A stretch of 64,000 bases of DNA from Gari tellinella (taxonomy: Eukaryota > Mollusca > Bivalvia > Cardiida > Psammobiidae), in assembly GCA_922989275.2 (NCBI GenBank), contig OV277856.1, positions 56,588,858-56,652,857 on the forward strand. Direction: 5' to 3'. Shown here piece after piece: positions 43,705 through 55,150 of the stretch; position 1 is the stretch's first letter; every line of letters starts with the position of its first letter. The notes under the pieces were generated by a model. That model made no database searches. It was not told the DNA's origin and was given only the letters and a program-made list of their open reading frames with translations. Position numbers and translations under genes: made by a program.

Positions 43705-46157
43705 CTTGAGTAAATATTTTCCATCCGGGCCATGTTGAGCTCATACAAACACCACTTCCGCTTCAGGAAAGCTTTGGTCAGAAGGATCACTGTCTTCCTG
43801 CTACCTTTGATTGCATCGATTATATTGTCTGCTATAGCGTTGCCGGGTAGAAAGTCTCTCTGATGTATACAAAGTGAAATTCCGTCTTTCTCAATATTTG
43901 GAATGACTTGCTCTTTGACGAATCGTATGTTTTCTTCTGCATAAGAAATGAAGGCGTCGAATTTGTAATTTTCGATAGGTTCCTCGTTTGGAACTCTAAC
44001 ATATCCATAAAATCTTTGTTTAGACATGTACATAAAATATCTTAGCTTCCACCTATTTCTGTACACAATACCACCAATAATAATGGACAGAGAAACTGAA
44101 ACACCGATAACTGAGATCACTATCCAGACAGTGTATGACTGACATCTTTTCTTCAAATCCATAACCTTATTTTCGATGTCATGGCTAGATATTTGCTCTC
44201 CGTCGTCATCAATAAATATATATTCCTCGAAATGAACAAATGATGATCTATGGTCAATCATCCAGCTAAGAAACTTTCTTGTCTGACATCCGTATCGTAG
44301 GGGATTATTTCTCAGATCTATTGAGAACGAATTGCCTCTGCGTTGTGCTGTTCTCTCAAGGTGCATTGTAAGCTGGCTGGGTAAAGACTGCAAAGCGTTT
44401 GAGGTCAAGTTCACATGGGTCAAGTTGGACATTGTCTTTACTTCAAGTACCAAATGGTTTATGCTATTGAAGCTGAGATCAAGAGTTTCCAAGTTATGTA
44501 AACCTTCAAATGTTTTCGGGTGAAGAGAATGAATTTTGTTTGCTGATAGGTTCAGTGTCTTAAGACTAATCAAGTCATGAAACACGTCTGTGTATGTGTC
44601 ATTCAAAACAGAAATTCCAATTAAGTTTAAGTTGATATGTAAGATCTCTAGAGAGTTCATGTATTGAAAGAAATTTCTGTTTATTTTAGAGCAATAATTT
44701 CTTGAGAGATCCACATATGTAAGATTCGGGAAAGGTCCAACCGGCTCTTCCCAGGAAAACAACACATTCCCCGATACGTCAACATACGTAAAATTGTTCT
44801 GGAGAGGAACAAATAGTAAGCTGGTAAGTTTGAACATCATATTACTGTCACGGGCTACAATTTTCCATGCATATTTTGGCCAAGTTGGGAAAAGTGTGAG
44901 GTTTTCACCAACGTCGAAAAAATTGCAGTTTTCAATACGAGCACTCACATGTCGTAGGTACGAATCTTCCATGAAAGGACAGTGTTTATATTGATGGAGT
45001 GGCATCGGCTTGTACTTACGTTGTTGTTGTCGATATTGCAAAGGACTATGTAACATGTTTAGAAAACTACCGTAATATTCTTTTACGTTTGACAAACAGC
45101 CTAGTTGTAACATATAAGGCCCGAACGTATATATATTCTCGTTTATGTGAAGAATCTCTAGTGTTGAAGGAAAAAGTTGAGCTGTATTTGTTTCAACCAG
45201 CTGTATCCTGTTTCCGTCCAACGCCAGTTCTCGGAGTGTAGTGTTTCTCAGAAAACAGATGTCGCGTTTCGTTAGCTCTTTACCTAACCCAAAAATCGTT
45301 TCCACTTTCGAATAATTCATGAACTTGATATTCGTAAATTGTAAACTGTATGATATATTGGAGAGCCCTTGAAGACCTAACTGTCTGTTGAGGGAAAGAT
45401 CAAGCCAATTAAGGTTTCTAAGTGAAGAGAATGCGTTAAGTTCGATCACTTCAAGTTTGCACATGGACATGCTCAATGTTTGAAGGTTGACAAGCTGGTC
45501 AAAATATATGTCCGAGATATATCCAATGTCACAAATCCCATCTAGTCCAGTCATGACAAGAGTTGTAAGATTGGTCAGTTTAGGAAACATGTTTATAGAA
45601 ATATCTGTTTCTGGTAATCCATCAATATACAATACTGATAACATCTTATTTCCCGATAGATCTGGATACCATTGAGAGTTGTCAGAATTGTTGACACGAT
45701 TGCCGTTTAACGCCAGTGTTTCTAGATCGTCAAGACTTTCAAACAATTGTCCCATTTCTGATCTGTAAATCGTCAATTGATTATGACTTAAGTCCAGTGC
45801 TTTCAAAGTTTTAAATTGTTTAACAGTTTTCTGTTCCAATTCCGTGATTGTATTATTCCTAAGTGATAAAGACAGTAGTTTCCGACACCCTTCCATTCGC
45901 CTTTCATCCACCAGTGGTCCATTGATGCGATTGGAATTAACAATTAGACGTGTTGCGTTTCCAACTGTTTCACATATTTCACCTAGATTTGTGAGTCCTT
46001 GTCCTGAACAATCCATCGTAATATCGTTTTCAGGTCTCCGTGAATACGCCAAGCAAGTGCACTTTTTCATTGGTCCACACTTTACGGCATTCTGTCCACA
46101 GGAAGCTGTGGCAGTTATAATCACCATATAAACGAACAACATATTAACAACATCCAT
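43705..46157 (-). CDS. TLR gene 1, first coding exon (LRR, transmembrane, most of TIR)
   Basis: Encodes 817 residues plus two bases of a split Arg codon. With the exon at 28981-29155 the protein is 875 aa. Residues 1-20 are a signal peptide (MDVVNMLFVYMVIITATASC). Cysteines 27, 33, 35, 50 and 62 form an N-terminal cap. Leucine-rich repeats run about 91-613 (for example LKALDLSHNQL, LNWLDLSLN, LKTLNLSAN, LETLDLSFN). One C-terminal cap follows (NNPLRYGC, C624-C672), then a transmembrane helix at about 676-699. The cytoplasmic TIR domain starts near 731: box 1 FDAFISY (733-739), box 2 RDFLPG (767-772) with the BB-loop proline at 771. A single cysteine cap places it with vertebrate-type TLRs. Role (family knowledge): pathogen sensing and MyD88-type signalling; ligand unknown. 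The ATG at 46157 is chosen because the signal peptide follows directly. Paralogue: gene 2 at the right edge. Confidence 0.95.
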
Positions 46158-46191
46158 TGGTAGAAATCTTGTCTCTTTCCTCCAAATTGAG

Positions 46192-46198
46192 ATTTATA
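46192..46198 (-). promoter_or_regulatory. Candidate TATA box upstream of TLR gene 1
   Basis: Minus strand reads CTGTATAAATCTC, 35-41 nt upstream of the ATG. If used, the 5-prime UTR would be very short. An upstream non-coding exon is equally possible, so this is weak. Confidence 0.25.
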
Positions 46199-46255
46199 CA
46201 GTTGAAACGAAAATCTCTGAATTGCACTACAAATTACACAAGAAAATAATCAATA

Positions 46256-46430
46256 TTAACCCCTTCACTGCTTTTGTTGTTGAACTGTCGTCTGATGTCC
46301 TTGCTAACTCTTAAACTTTAGGTATTTTGACTAAAGGGATATTAAAATGAGTTTTATGCGGCGTCTGATCAGGAGTCAAACTGTTTTCAAATAGCAATTG
46401 TACTCAGGGTAAAGCAGTAACGGGATGAAT
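46256..46430 (+). mobile_element. MITE family E, half hairpin
   Basis: Seen: TTAACCCCTTCACTGC at the left, TTTAGGTATTTTGACTAAAGGG, then only the right half of the hairpin core (GCGGCGTCTGATCAGGAGTCAAACTG), and GGGTAAAGCAGTAACGGGATGAA at the right. It lies about 100 bp upstream of the TLR gene 1 start. Confidence 0.75.
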
Positions 46431-46513
46431 TCCATATGTACACTAATTATTGTTGATTTATTAAAAAGGTTAAGTACACGTCGCTCATTCGAGTATCGAT
46501 AACTTGAGCTTGT

Positions 46514-46732
46514 TTAACTATTTCCCTTTCAATGACGCTTTCAAATAAAGTGCGTTTGCAAAAAGTTTGGATCCTGATCAGACGCCGCGTAACGCGGCGT
46601 CTGATTAGGACCCACACTGTTTGACACTATTATCGATATTTAGTAAGTCTTACAACCTTAACTGTAACTTTTAAACGTGTCTTGCAGACAACATAAATGA
46701 CGGTGAAGACAACAACGCGGTGAAGGGATAAA
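46514..46732 (+). mobile_element. MITE family E variant
   Basis: Seen: TTAACTATTTCCCTTTCAATGACGC, a nearly perfect hairpin core (46560-46625, GGATCCTGATCAGACGCCGCG...), CGTGTCTTGCAGACAAC and GCGGTGAAGGGATAA. It matches the layout of 42970-43202. Confidence 0.7.
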
Positions 46733-46995
46733 AATCTCGCGAATAACGTGATCATAAAAGGTTTAAGTCGAATACACCCTTTGTCCAAAATATTCTTTTC
46801 ATATGAACACTGTTTTAAATGACGAGTAGACTCATCGCACAAGGTTTAATGTGCTAAGCTACTTTAGTAGTCGTTACTTCCTGGTAGAATAAATTCAATA
46901 AACAGATATATGACCTCTAATCATAAGCGACGTACACTCCAAAACCAAATACGAATCTATTTATTATAGAATCTTTATCAACGTGTAATTCGTTT

Positions 46996-47345
46996 CGCTA
47001 AGCATTATATACCGGTACATATTATGTGTATCGGGTAAAATATGTTTGCTCAATAGTGAACGAAATGTAGTAGATCTAATAGTTGTAGTAGCAGCTGCTG
47101 TTGTTGTAGTAGTAGTAGTAGTAGTAGTAGCAGAAGTAGTAGCAGTAGTACGCTAAGCATTATATACATGTACGTGTAAAGTGTATCGGGTGAAATATGT
47201 TCGCTCAATAGTAAACGAAATGTAGTAGATCTAGTAGTTGTAGTAGCAGTTGTTGTAGTAGTTGTAGTAGTCGTAGTCGTAGTAGTAGTAGTAGTAGTAG
47301 TAGAAATAGTTGTAGTAACAGTAGTACCTAAGTAGAAGTAGTGCT
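46996..47345 (+). repeat. Duplicated 155-bp unit with (TAG)n microsatellites
   Basis: Seen: CGCTAAGCATTATATAC starts at 46996 and 47151. Both copies contain GTGTATCGGGT(A/G)AAATATGTT and GAACGAAATGTAGTAGATCTA or its near twin, followed by impure (TAG)n/(TTG)n runs. Simple-sequence expansion plus unit duplication. Confidence 0.8.
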
Positions 47346-47433
47346 TGTGGTACTAGAAGTAGCAGTAGTAGCAGTCATAGTAGAATAAGCTTTCATCACG
47401 AATACCCCTCATTATATCTACAGTGTCGTCTGC

Positions 47434-47651
47434 TTAACCCCTTCACTGCCGTGAAGTCATCTGTTTTATACAAATGTCGTCTGCTTTCATTTCTCAAATT
47501 CAAATTTTCAGTACGTTGACTTAAAAAAATGTCGAAATGAGTGTCAAACAGTCTGATTCCTGATCAGACACCGCGTGACACGGCGTCTGATCAGGACTTA
47601 GACTGTTTGCAAATAATCGTTGCACTCGGGGTAAGGCAGTGAAATGGTTTA
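47434..47651 (+). mobile_element. MITE family E, typical copy
   Basis: Seen: TTAACCCCTTCACTGCCG at the left and GGGTAAGGCAGTGAAATGGTTTA at the right. The hairpin core at 47544-47612 has arms CAAACAGTCTGATTCC and GGACTTAGACTGTTTG, a paired C/G change relative to the usual CAGTTTGG/CCAAACTG. Confidence 0.8.
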
Positions 47652-47872
47652 GAGTGTTGTCCTAATTCTTTCTCTGCCCCGAGTACAATGGTTAATTGTA
47701 AACAGTTGTATCCTAACCTCACGCCGCGTAACGCGGAGTCTGATCGTGACCCAAACTGTTTGACACTCGGTTTCAAGTTTCTTAAGTAAAAATACTTCAA
47801 ATTTAAATTTGAGAAATAAAAAAAGACGCCATTTGTTAAAAATTGATAACTTCATGTCAGTGAATGGGTCAG
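47652..47872 (-). mobile_element. MITE family E, inverted and diverged
   Basis: Seen: CCCCGAGTACAATGGTTAATTG, hairpin core (about 47698-47765, ACCTCACGCCGCG/CGCGGAGTCTGATCGT), AAATTTGAGAAATAAAAAAAGACG and CAGTGAATGGGTCA. It is the inverse of the usual order and directly follows the previous copy. Confidence 0.65.
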
Positions 47873-48179
47873 GGTATTTTGATTGCGCAATACCGGTACG
47901 AATACCTTTAGCATTTATCTATCAATAATTGAAAAATAACATTTAAAAAAACCACTATCAGTGACAGCGTTTACAGTTACACGGTTAAACAAATGAAACA
48001 TGCTACAATTCATAATGTGGAGTTATTTACTTTAATAGTTGAATATCATGCTAACTTGTTAATCTGTCACCCACTTTGAATATGTAGTCTGTGGATATAA
48101 GTTTTATTCTTATTTAAACTGAAGAAACGCTAAATCCAAGTAATAGCCGTTCTAGATCCATATCAGACGCCCATTGGGA

Positions 48180-48890
48180 TCTTAACCGGTGTTATTTACG
48201 AGAGTTGTCAAAGAGACAACAAAGATCGCCATCGGCACTTTTAGAAAAAACCTAAAAGCAGACTCTGAGTTCAAGGTCAAAGAGGTCAGACTTTTGCCTG
48301 CATAAAAAGGTCTGGTCCATATACACAGCCAACCAAATCTGGAGGTAGTACCTCAAGTGTCATACATAGGAAACATAAGCACTTTTGGAAACCTAAACGC
48401 AGATTTCGAAATTTAAACACGGACACTAATTTCAAGATCAATGTTACTGAGGGAAAACATCGCGTGCATGTTAACATCTTGTCCATATACACATGCACAC
48501 CAAATAAATATCTCAAGGGACATAGGGGTTATAAGCAGTTTCGAAACATGCAGAAATCGAACCTTAAAGTAGAACCTAAGTTCAAGAACAATGTCTTTCA
48601 GCTTTGTTGTATGCATGGAACAGGTATTGTCCATATATGCATGTATGCCGAATATGAAAGGAATGTCTTGATAGACATAGGCGTAATTAGCATTTTTCGA
48701 GACCTAAACGCAGATTTCGAAACCTACAAGCAGGTCCCAAGGTCAAGGTCACAGGGATAAAACTGTTCATGCGTATGGAAAGGTACTGACCATATACATA
48801 TACATACCAAATATTGAAAGCAATACCTCAAGGGACATAGAAGTTATAATAAGCATTTTCGAAACCTAAACACGGTCAATGTTTGCAAGG
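48180..48890 (+). repeat. Degenerate tandem repeats, ~160-bp unit
   Basis: Seen: about four to five diverged units carrying AAACCTAAACGCAGATTTCGAA, AAGTTCAAGGTCA(A/C), GGTCC...CCATATACACA.CCAA and CTCAAGGGACATAG. No gene. 47873-48180 holds nothing clear. The ORF after it (48951-49271) has no recognisable domain and no splice or family support. Confidence 0.65.
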
Positions 48891-49418
48891 AAATTTCTTT
48901 CTTTACTTTATTAATTTAATAATTTTTTCATTGGCTAGTTATTTTCTCGGGTGTTTAGGCTGAAATTAGAAGAGACGTACTTTCGGTTTATTCACGCCAT
49001 TTCTATTTTTTGTTCAAAATTACTTTCGACTGTCATAGATGATTCCTCGTTTATTCACTTAACTAACAGCATGCTAATTAAGTTGATTATTACAGCATCA
49101 CCTACACCTGCACAAGCCAGAGCATTACTGAGAAATTGTAAGAGAGCGAGAACCAAAGTTCATGATACACGATATCTTGGCGAGTCGAAAATGTATTGTG
49201 CCACTGCACCATTGTTTTATTTAGGCTTTGGTAATGTGCCAAGAATTGTTTTAAATCTACTAGGATATTAACATATTCTTGATAATATTAAAATGGAGCA
49301 ACTAGTAAGTCAAAGAAGCAATGTAAAGCATTGTAAGTATAACAGAGTGTGTTTGAATCCATTGTTTAAATATATAGGGAACCATTGTTGTCAGGACAAC
49401 TGTTTGAATATTTGTTTG
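48891..49418. other. No supported gene
   Basis: Contains a 106-codon plus-strand frame (48951-49271) without a recognisable family, repeats or splice support. It is left unannotated as a gene. Confidence 0.4.
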
Positions 49419-49771
49419 TACAGTGCTCCCTCTCTACAACGACACCCAATGGGAGACACATATTGTGTGCGTTTTTCGGAGGTAATCGTTATAGGTAGGG
49501 AAACTTTAGACTTGACTTACATTTGCAAATAGCTTGGATCCAGATCAGACACAGATTCAATGTGTTTGTCACTCGTCATTATATTTTTTCTTTAAAAATG
49601 TCCACTTATATGTAACTTTGAGAAAACCAGCTGCCAACAAAATTTAAGCAGACGGTATTGCAGCCATGAAATGGGTGGACATAGTTGTCTTGTTTGGGGG
49701 GAACAGCGGCAAGGGTCGTTATAAGATGGGAGTTGTTGTTGGGATGGCCGTTGTAGAAAGGGAGTGCTGTA
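49419..49771 (-). mobile_element. MITE family C copy, 353 bp
   Basis: Seen: TACAGTGCTCCCTCTCTACA at the left and GTAGAAAGGGAGTGCTGTA at the right, TA flanks, opposite orientation to 27833. Only a shortened hairpin remains (CAAATAGCTTGGATCCAGATCAGAC...). Confidence 0.8.
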
Positions 49772-49959
49772 TTATATTTCAGAACGTTGTTTCGCTTCGG
49801 CATACTGTGAGTGGTGGATAGACTAATCATAACAGTATATGCAGTGACTAGTACATTGAAGAAATAAAAGTATACAAATACTTTTCTGGACCTGTTTTCA
49901 ATAAAGGTTTCTCATTATCCCCTCAAATTTCCAATGGACAATTCAAGTTTGCAATAAAG

Positions 49960-50135
49960 GCTGGTGACTATTTAGGGTAGTTTTTTATAATATTTTACAG
50001 AATGACAAACAGTGAAGACCCTGATCAGAGGGCTCCTGCAGGAGCCCTCTGATCAGGGACGTCACTGTTTATATAGGTACATAGGTACACTTTTGGTAAA
50101 AGACGCATATATGCGTCACTAGGGCTCAATGAGTT
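49960..50135 (+). mobile_element. MITE family K copy with perfect hairpin
   Basis: Seen: GGTGACTATTTAGGGTAG at the left, GCTCAATGAGTTAA at the right. The central hairpin (50006-50071) is nearly perfect: CTGATCAGAGGGCTCCTGCA then TGCAGGAGCCCTCTGATCAG. Its inner stem sequence (AGGGCTCC) differs wholly from the ACGCCGCG type while the fold is the same. Confidence 0.7.
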
Positions 50136-50187
50136 AAATGAGTTTGTAAAAGTGGCACTGCATTTCATTAGTTACAGTTTTACCATG

Positions 50188-51489
50188 TACGAGGGGTGTT
50201 CCAAAAATAATGTCACTTGCATCGGTGCTCATATAGCGGAAGTGCTTTTGATCATTTTAATTTGCTCTGCCCTTCAAAATACTCTCCGCCAGCCAGAACA
50301 CACCTTTTTAGCCGGTCAATCCATTTTTGGAAGCATTTTTCATACTCTTCAATGGGGACACCCATCAGACAGCAGATCCAAGGGCATTTCTCGAATTGTA
50401 TCTCCTTCCAGATAAATGATATTTAAGTTTTTGAAAGAGAAAATAGTCGCAGGGGGGCCAAGTCTGGCGAATACGGAGGGTGCGGAAGGACGGTAACATT
50501 CTCTGACTCCAAAAAGTCAGTCACATTACGTGCCTTGTGAGCGGGTGCATTATCATGCAAAAGTCGGACATACTTAAGTTCTGTTTTGGGGCGGCGACTT
50601 TTGTAGTAGTTCTTCAATTGTCTCAGAACAACGTTTTTATAGTACTTGCCTGTGACCATTCTGCCTTTTGGCACCGGGATTTGAATAGCTGGACCCTTAT
50701 TAGTGAAAACATAGCATACAAAACCTTCTTTGCCGTTCGTATTCGTTTGGCAATACTTGGGCGTCTGGCATTTTTAGTGGCCCATATTCGGTTGGAAACC
50801 TTCCCCTTTGGTTCAAAATAATACACCCAGGTCTCATCACCAGTGACTTTATTATCAAAAGCCTTTTTACTATATTTTGGGTACATTTTGAGAAGTTTTT
50901 TTGCCACGCGTCTTCTTTTGCTCATCCGTTAACAAATTGGGGTATCCATCTTGCATTTATCTTTCTAACTTTTAGGTGTTTCTTCAAAATTGCATGAACT
51001 CTTGCTAAAGACATGTTTGTCATTCGAGCCAATTGTTTTGAGGATATTTCGGATTTTTTCTATGTTACCTTTGGTCGTAGTTGTTGCAGGACGACCTGGG
51101 CGAGCAGCATCTTTCAGTTGCTGCTGCCCAGCACTAAATTTAGCTACTCACCTACAAACAGTCCTGTGAGACACTTGGCCCTCCCCATAAATGTCACACA
51201 CCTCGCGGTGAGTAACTACAGCCTTTATGCCGAGTAATGACCTACCTTTTATATAGGCCCTAATTTCAAGAACATTTTCAGCTCGTTTTCCTTTCATTTT
51301 GTGTATAGTCTAACGAATAGGCTATGAAACGATGTACACTGTACCGAGGCCAGTGAACGTGTGGACGAGATAGTTACCTATGTCACGAGCCAGTGATCAC
51401 TCAATCGACACGAGGTGGTTTTGTGCATAAATTGCACGATTTCCGCGAAATAAAGCACAGATGACATTATTTATGGAACACCCCTCGTA
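50188..51489 (-). mobile_element. mariner transposon, 1.3 kb, inactive
   Basis: Seen: TA flanks and inverted ends CGAGGGGTGTTCCAAAAATA (50190) and the inverse of CGAGGGGTGTTCCATAAATA (ending 51487), about 26 bp with one mismatch. Internal transposase relic on the minus strand, listed separately. Length and TA target fit canonical mariner elements. Confidence 0.92.
50252..51297 (-). pseudogene. mariner transposase, DD34D type, several frame breaks
   Basis: Reading the minus strand from ATG at 51297 to TGA at 50252-50254 gives the expected length (about 348 codons) across several frames. Visible blocks: an N-terminal helix-turn-helix region, GRPATTTT, then VTGDETWVYYFEP (first catalytic Asp), LLHDNAPAHKA (second Asp) and PPYSPDLAP followed, after a one-base shift in a G run, by CDYFLF (third Asp). 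The second and third Asp are 34 residues apart, the mariner signature. An in-frame stop replaces a residue near the N-terminus, and at least three frameshifts follow, so it is dead. It cuts and pastes at TA when intact (family knowledge). Confidence 0.9.
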
Positions 51490-51901
51490 ATTGACTGGGA
51501 GGACAGAGAGTCAGACTTACTTGCACGACAAATAAAGCAGACCATCCAGATTTGAAAGAATAAGTCGACTATGAATTGGGATAAGAGGGAATATAAGCTC
51601 ATCCACATCCGAATTTAACAAGCGCACCCGCTAGCGGAAATAGGCGATTAATTCCGGACGCCTGAGTGTCTTTAATGATTGTGACAGTAGTCAAAGTAAC
51701 TGTCAAACGTAAGGTTTTAGGTTTTATTATTTATTATAGTCTCATCATGGTTACAGCATAGTATATACACAAACAAACAGCTCTTACTAACAGTATTTTA
51801 AACCATGCCATTCTTTCAAGAATTATAAGAGACTTATCACAATACAAATATCACAACTACTTATTTTTACCTCTGTAAAAATAAATGTAATTAAGACTAG
51901 T

Positions 51902-53600
51902 TAAGAAATCCGTGGCTGAGGCCAATCCCAAGAGAAAGGAGGAGGGTTGTACGTGAGGCTTGCACCCTCACCACATAAAAAACACACCCGCTACAGAAAC
52001 CAAAACCACAAGAAATACAGAGGATTTACGGAATCGACCAAGAAGAGAGCCTATGACGCGGAGAAATCTGCCGACGCTTCTTTCTTCTAAGAACGTTACA
52101 CGTATAGGGATTTGAAACGTACGAACATTACATGAGACCGGAAGAGCAGCTCAGGTAGCCAGGGAGATGGACATATATAGACTGGAGATACTAGGACTAA
52201 GCGAGATGCGATGGAACACAGCAGGGAAAGTCACATTATCATCAGGAACATCAGGAGAGAACGATCCACACAGAAATGGAGTGGGATTATTGCTAACGAA
52301 AGCAGCCACAAAGAGCCTCATAGAATGGGAGCCTATAAATGAGAGAATCCTTACAGCCAGATTCAAATCAAAGTTTCAGGAAGTCACCATCATTCAATGT
52401 TATGCCCCAACCAATGTCGCTGATCAGGAAGATAAGGAGCTATTCTATAACTGCCTTCAGAGCGTAATGGATCGAACCCGTAAGAGAGACCTTTCCATAG
52501 TGATGGGCGATATGAATGCAAAAGTGGGGAGCAACAAAAGTGGAAGGGAGTTCATCATGGGAAAGGAAGGTTTAGGTGATATGAACGAAAATGGAGAACT
52601 CTTCACCGACTTCTGCGGACAGAATGACCTCATTATAGGAGGGACCATCTTTCCTCATAAATCCATACATAAGGCTACATGGACCTCACCAGATCTAACA
52701 GTGAGGAATCAAATAGATCACATCACAATTTCCAGAAGGTGGAGAAGGACCCTCACTGATATTAGAGCATACCAAGGAGCTGATGCAGGGACAGACCATG
52801 AACTTGTTATAGCCAAACTCCAAATCCGAATTGCCAGTGTGAAAAGGACAGGAATGCAGCGACAGCCTCGGTTCAACAGATCAAAACTGAGAGCTAAGGA
52901 GAAACAGCAATCCTTTGTGCTTTCACTTAGCAACCGCTTTCAGGCTTTAGCAGATCTCGATGACGGATCAGTAGAGAAGATCAGTGATGCATTTTCAACC
53001 ACTTGTGAGGAGGAACTTGGGTTTGGAAGAAGACAGTACAAGGACTGGTTGTCGGATAACACCGTACAGAAAATTGAGGAGAGGCGGACAATTCGACAAC
53101 GATTACACAGGCCAAGACAAGAACACAGGTACAGACTGTGCAACAGGAGTACAGCAGTATCAACAAGGAAGTGAAGAAAAGGGCTAGACAGGATAAGCAA
53201 AACAAGTTTGACAAGTTAGCAGAAGAGGCACAGCAAGCAGCAAGCATATCAGATGGCCGGACAAAATATCCAACAGGGAACTAGGGTAGCGAACCAATCA
53301 GACACCCATCACAGACGCTATCAAACAGCGAAAATGGAGGTGGATTGGACACACTCTGCGTAGTGTCAAGCCAAATATAGCACGGTACTCCTTGGATTGG
53401 AACCCACAGGGAAGACGGAAGAGAGGTCGACAGGTCCAAACCTGGAGGAGAACCCTGAATTCCGAGCTCTCCAAGATCAACATGTCATGGGGAGAGGCGA
53501 AGAGAGTGGCAACAGACCGGGTCCGATTGAAAACTGTGGTGAAGACCCTATGTCCCGCCAGGGATGAAGAGGACTAAGTAAGTAAGTAAGTATAAGTAAA
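51902..53600 (+). mobile_element. Non-LTR retrotransposon, RTE-like, internally deleted
   Basis: Seen: a 5-prime region from about 51902 (start uncertain), an endonuclease ORF, a C-terminal ORF fragment and a (TAAG)n tail (CTAAGTAAGTAAGTAAG, 53575-53593). A simple-repeat tail is usual for RTE elements. The reverse transcriptase that should lie between the two parts is missing, so only about 1.7 kb of a normally ~3-kb element remains. Confidence 0.75.
52101..53577 (+). pseudogene. Endonuclease of a non-LTR retrotransposon plus orphan C-terminus
   Basis: The endonuclease region is related to what databases often label craniofacial development protein 2-like. The frame begins upstream of the ATG at 52167, but a TGA (52113-52115) sits where GIWNVRTL normally has W. 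Visible catalytic blocks: GLSEMRW (Glu), QCYAPTN, VMGDMNAKVG (Asp/Asn), QIDHITIS and GTDHELV (final Asp-His). These all look intact. A frameshift near 53120 precedes a linker (VKKRARQDKQNKFDKLAEEA). The sequence then jumps from TKYPTGN (about 53280) to the C-terminal block IKQRKWRWIGHTLRS...NPQGRRKRGR...DRVRLK, ending at TAA 53575-53577. No YADD-type reverse transcriptase motif exists between them. Inactive for replication; an inherited nicking activity is conceivable but unlikely given the early stop. Confidence 0.8.
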
Positions 53601-53929
53601 GAAATACAAATACAGTTTTATATACAAACATTGTATTACTTAAAATGAAAGAAATATACGACCTTCATTAATATAGCGTCCTAAAATTTCCGCAAACTGA
53701 GAAAAAGAAAGTTGTTAAGTTAAACAGACTTTAAAGTATATGAGTCTTAAAAGCTAACGATTATAAATCGGTAAGACAAACTTTTCTAAAAATAAAACAA
53801 TAACTCCTGCAAACGTATTAATTGAGGTTGTATAAAACCAATAAGAGCACGAGTGAAATTATCGACAATAAAACATATAATTATATAAAGTACTATAAGA
53901 ATAATCAAAACTATCTACTAAGAAGAAAT

Positions 53930-55150
53930 GACACACGAACCTTAAGTATATTAAAACAGGGTTTGGCAACTATTCTTATCATATTTTGGTTTGACATAAT
54001 AAATGAAAACTTCTCAATATCTGACATGTAGCTAAATTGTGCATTCAAAGCAGGAGCAGTTTGAACCATGCTAAAACGTAGGTAATTGTATACAGGGCAG
54101 TAAATTAGAACATGGGTTTCGGATTCTATCTCTTCACAAAATGGACATATACGATCAATTATTTCTAAGCTTTCATATCGATCTGTCTCGATTCTAATTG
54201 GTGCTACTCCACATCGAGATTAACAAAATGCAGATCTACGTTTGGTGGACAATATCAACTTTCAGTATTGTTCAACGGCAAAGGTTTCTTTATACAGTGC
54301 GTAGTTGCGTAATATGTTACCACCACGACCGTGCGTAGCATTAACTCTATTGATCGTACATGTCCATTCGTTTACATATACAGAGGTGAGATGATCCGTT
54401 ACAGCCTGTTTCATTCTGCTGTTAAGCATACAAGTGTTTAAATTACAGTACTGATATAAATTACATGCTATCAATTGCTTTTCAACTGTAAAATACCAAT
54501 TTTTACATGAGTTACTGGATTTGTTACAAGCCTATAATGCCACTCTCTTATTTACTCTCGATCTTGACATAGCACTCAAATGACACCATGTATTAGTCAC
54601 TGATTTCCACTGTCGAACTATTGGAGGTGTCCAAGCCATTTCCCCTGCTACTGCAGCATTTGGTGTATACTTACCAACACCTAAGAAAAAACGCATAGCT
54701 CGATTATGAACGGCGTTTACACAAGAAAATGGTTTGACACCCCAAATAGGAGATCCATATGCAATAACAGGCCAGACTACAGAGTCATACAGTTTTGTAA
54801 ACCTGTCATAAGTGACACCATCGATTGATTTACACTTTGCAATAAGCAGACCCAGTGTACGACTAGCACTCTGAGCCACGGTCTTTGCAGTAACATTGTA
54901 ATCAAAAATTCATTGAGTACCATGCCAAGATAAACGTATCTATCTACTATCTGTAATTCTGCATCACCACATGTAAATTTTTAAAATGAATAAGTAGTGT
55001 AAAAAGTACTCTCTATTCATTACTGTTAATATGGTGTTTTCAACACCTAAAAGGCGTTCTTGACCAATTACCTCGATTTCGTTCTTAATCAAAAGTGATC
55101 TGAGAAATGTAGACTTTATATTGTGAGCCCAAGTTTAATCATTATCCATT
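53930..55150 (-). pseudogene. 3-prime part of a second non-LTR retrotransposon
   Basis: Minus-strand pieces, in order from high to low coordinates: DRYVYLGMVLNEF (about 54905-54950), SASRTLGLLIAKCKSIDG, YDRFTKLYDSVVWPVIAYGSP, FLGVGKYTPNAAVAGEM (54532-54879), CTINRVNATHGRGGNILRNY (54262-54474), and a zinc-knuckle-like tail RICPFCEEIESETHVLIYCP (about 54090-54150). This is the end of a reverse transcriptase ORF with the zf-RVT-type tail. It has at least three frame breaks and lacks the catalytic core. It differs from the RTE-like element next door, which has another C-terminus and the opposite strand. 53601-53930 contains nothing recognisable. Confidence 0.8.

Noticed and set aside
44332..46131. 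Plus-strand ORFs over TLR gene 1 (44332-44523, 44794-44994, 44999-45241, 45844-46131)
   Set aside because: Antisense shadows of the 818-codon LRR/TIR frame.
48951..49271. 106-aa plus-strand ORF
   Set aside because: No domain, signal peptide, repeats or splice context recognised; length is within chance for this base composition.
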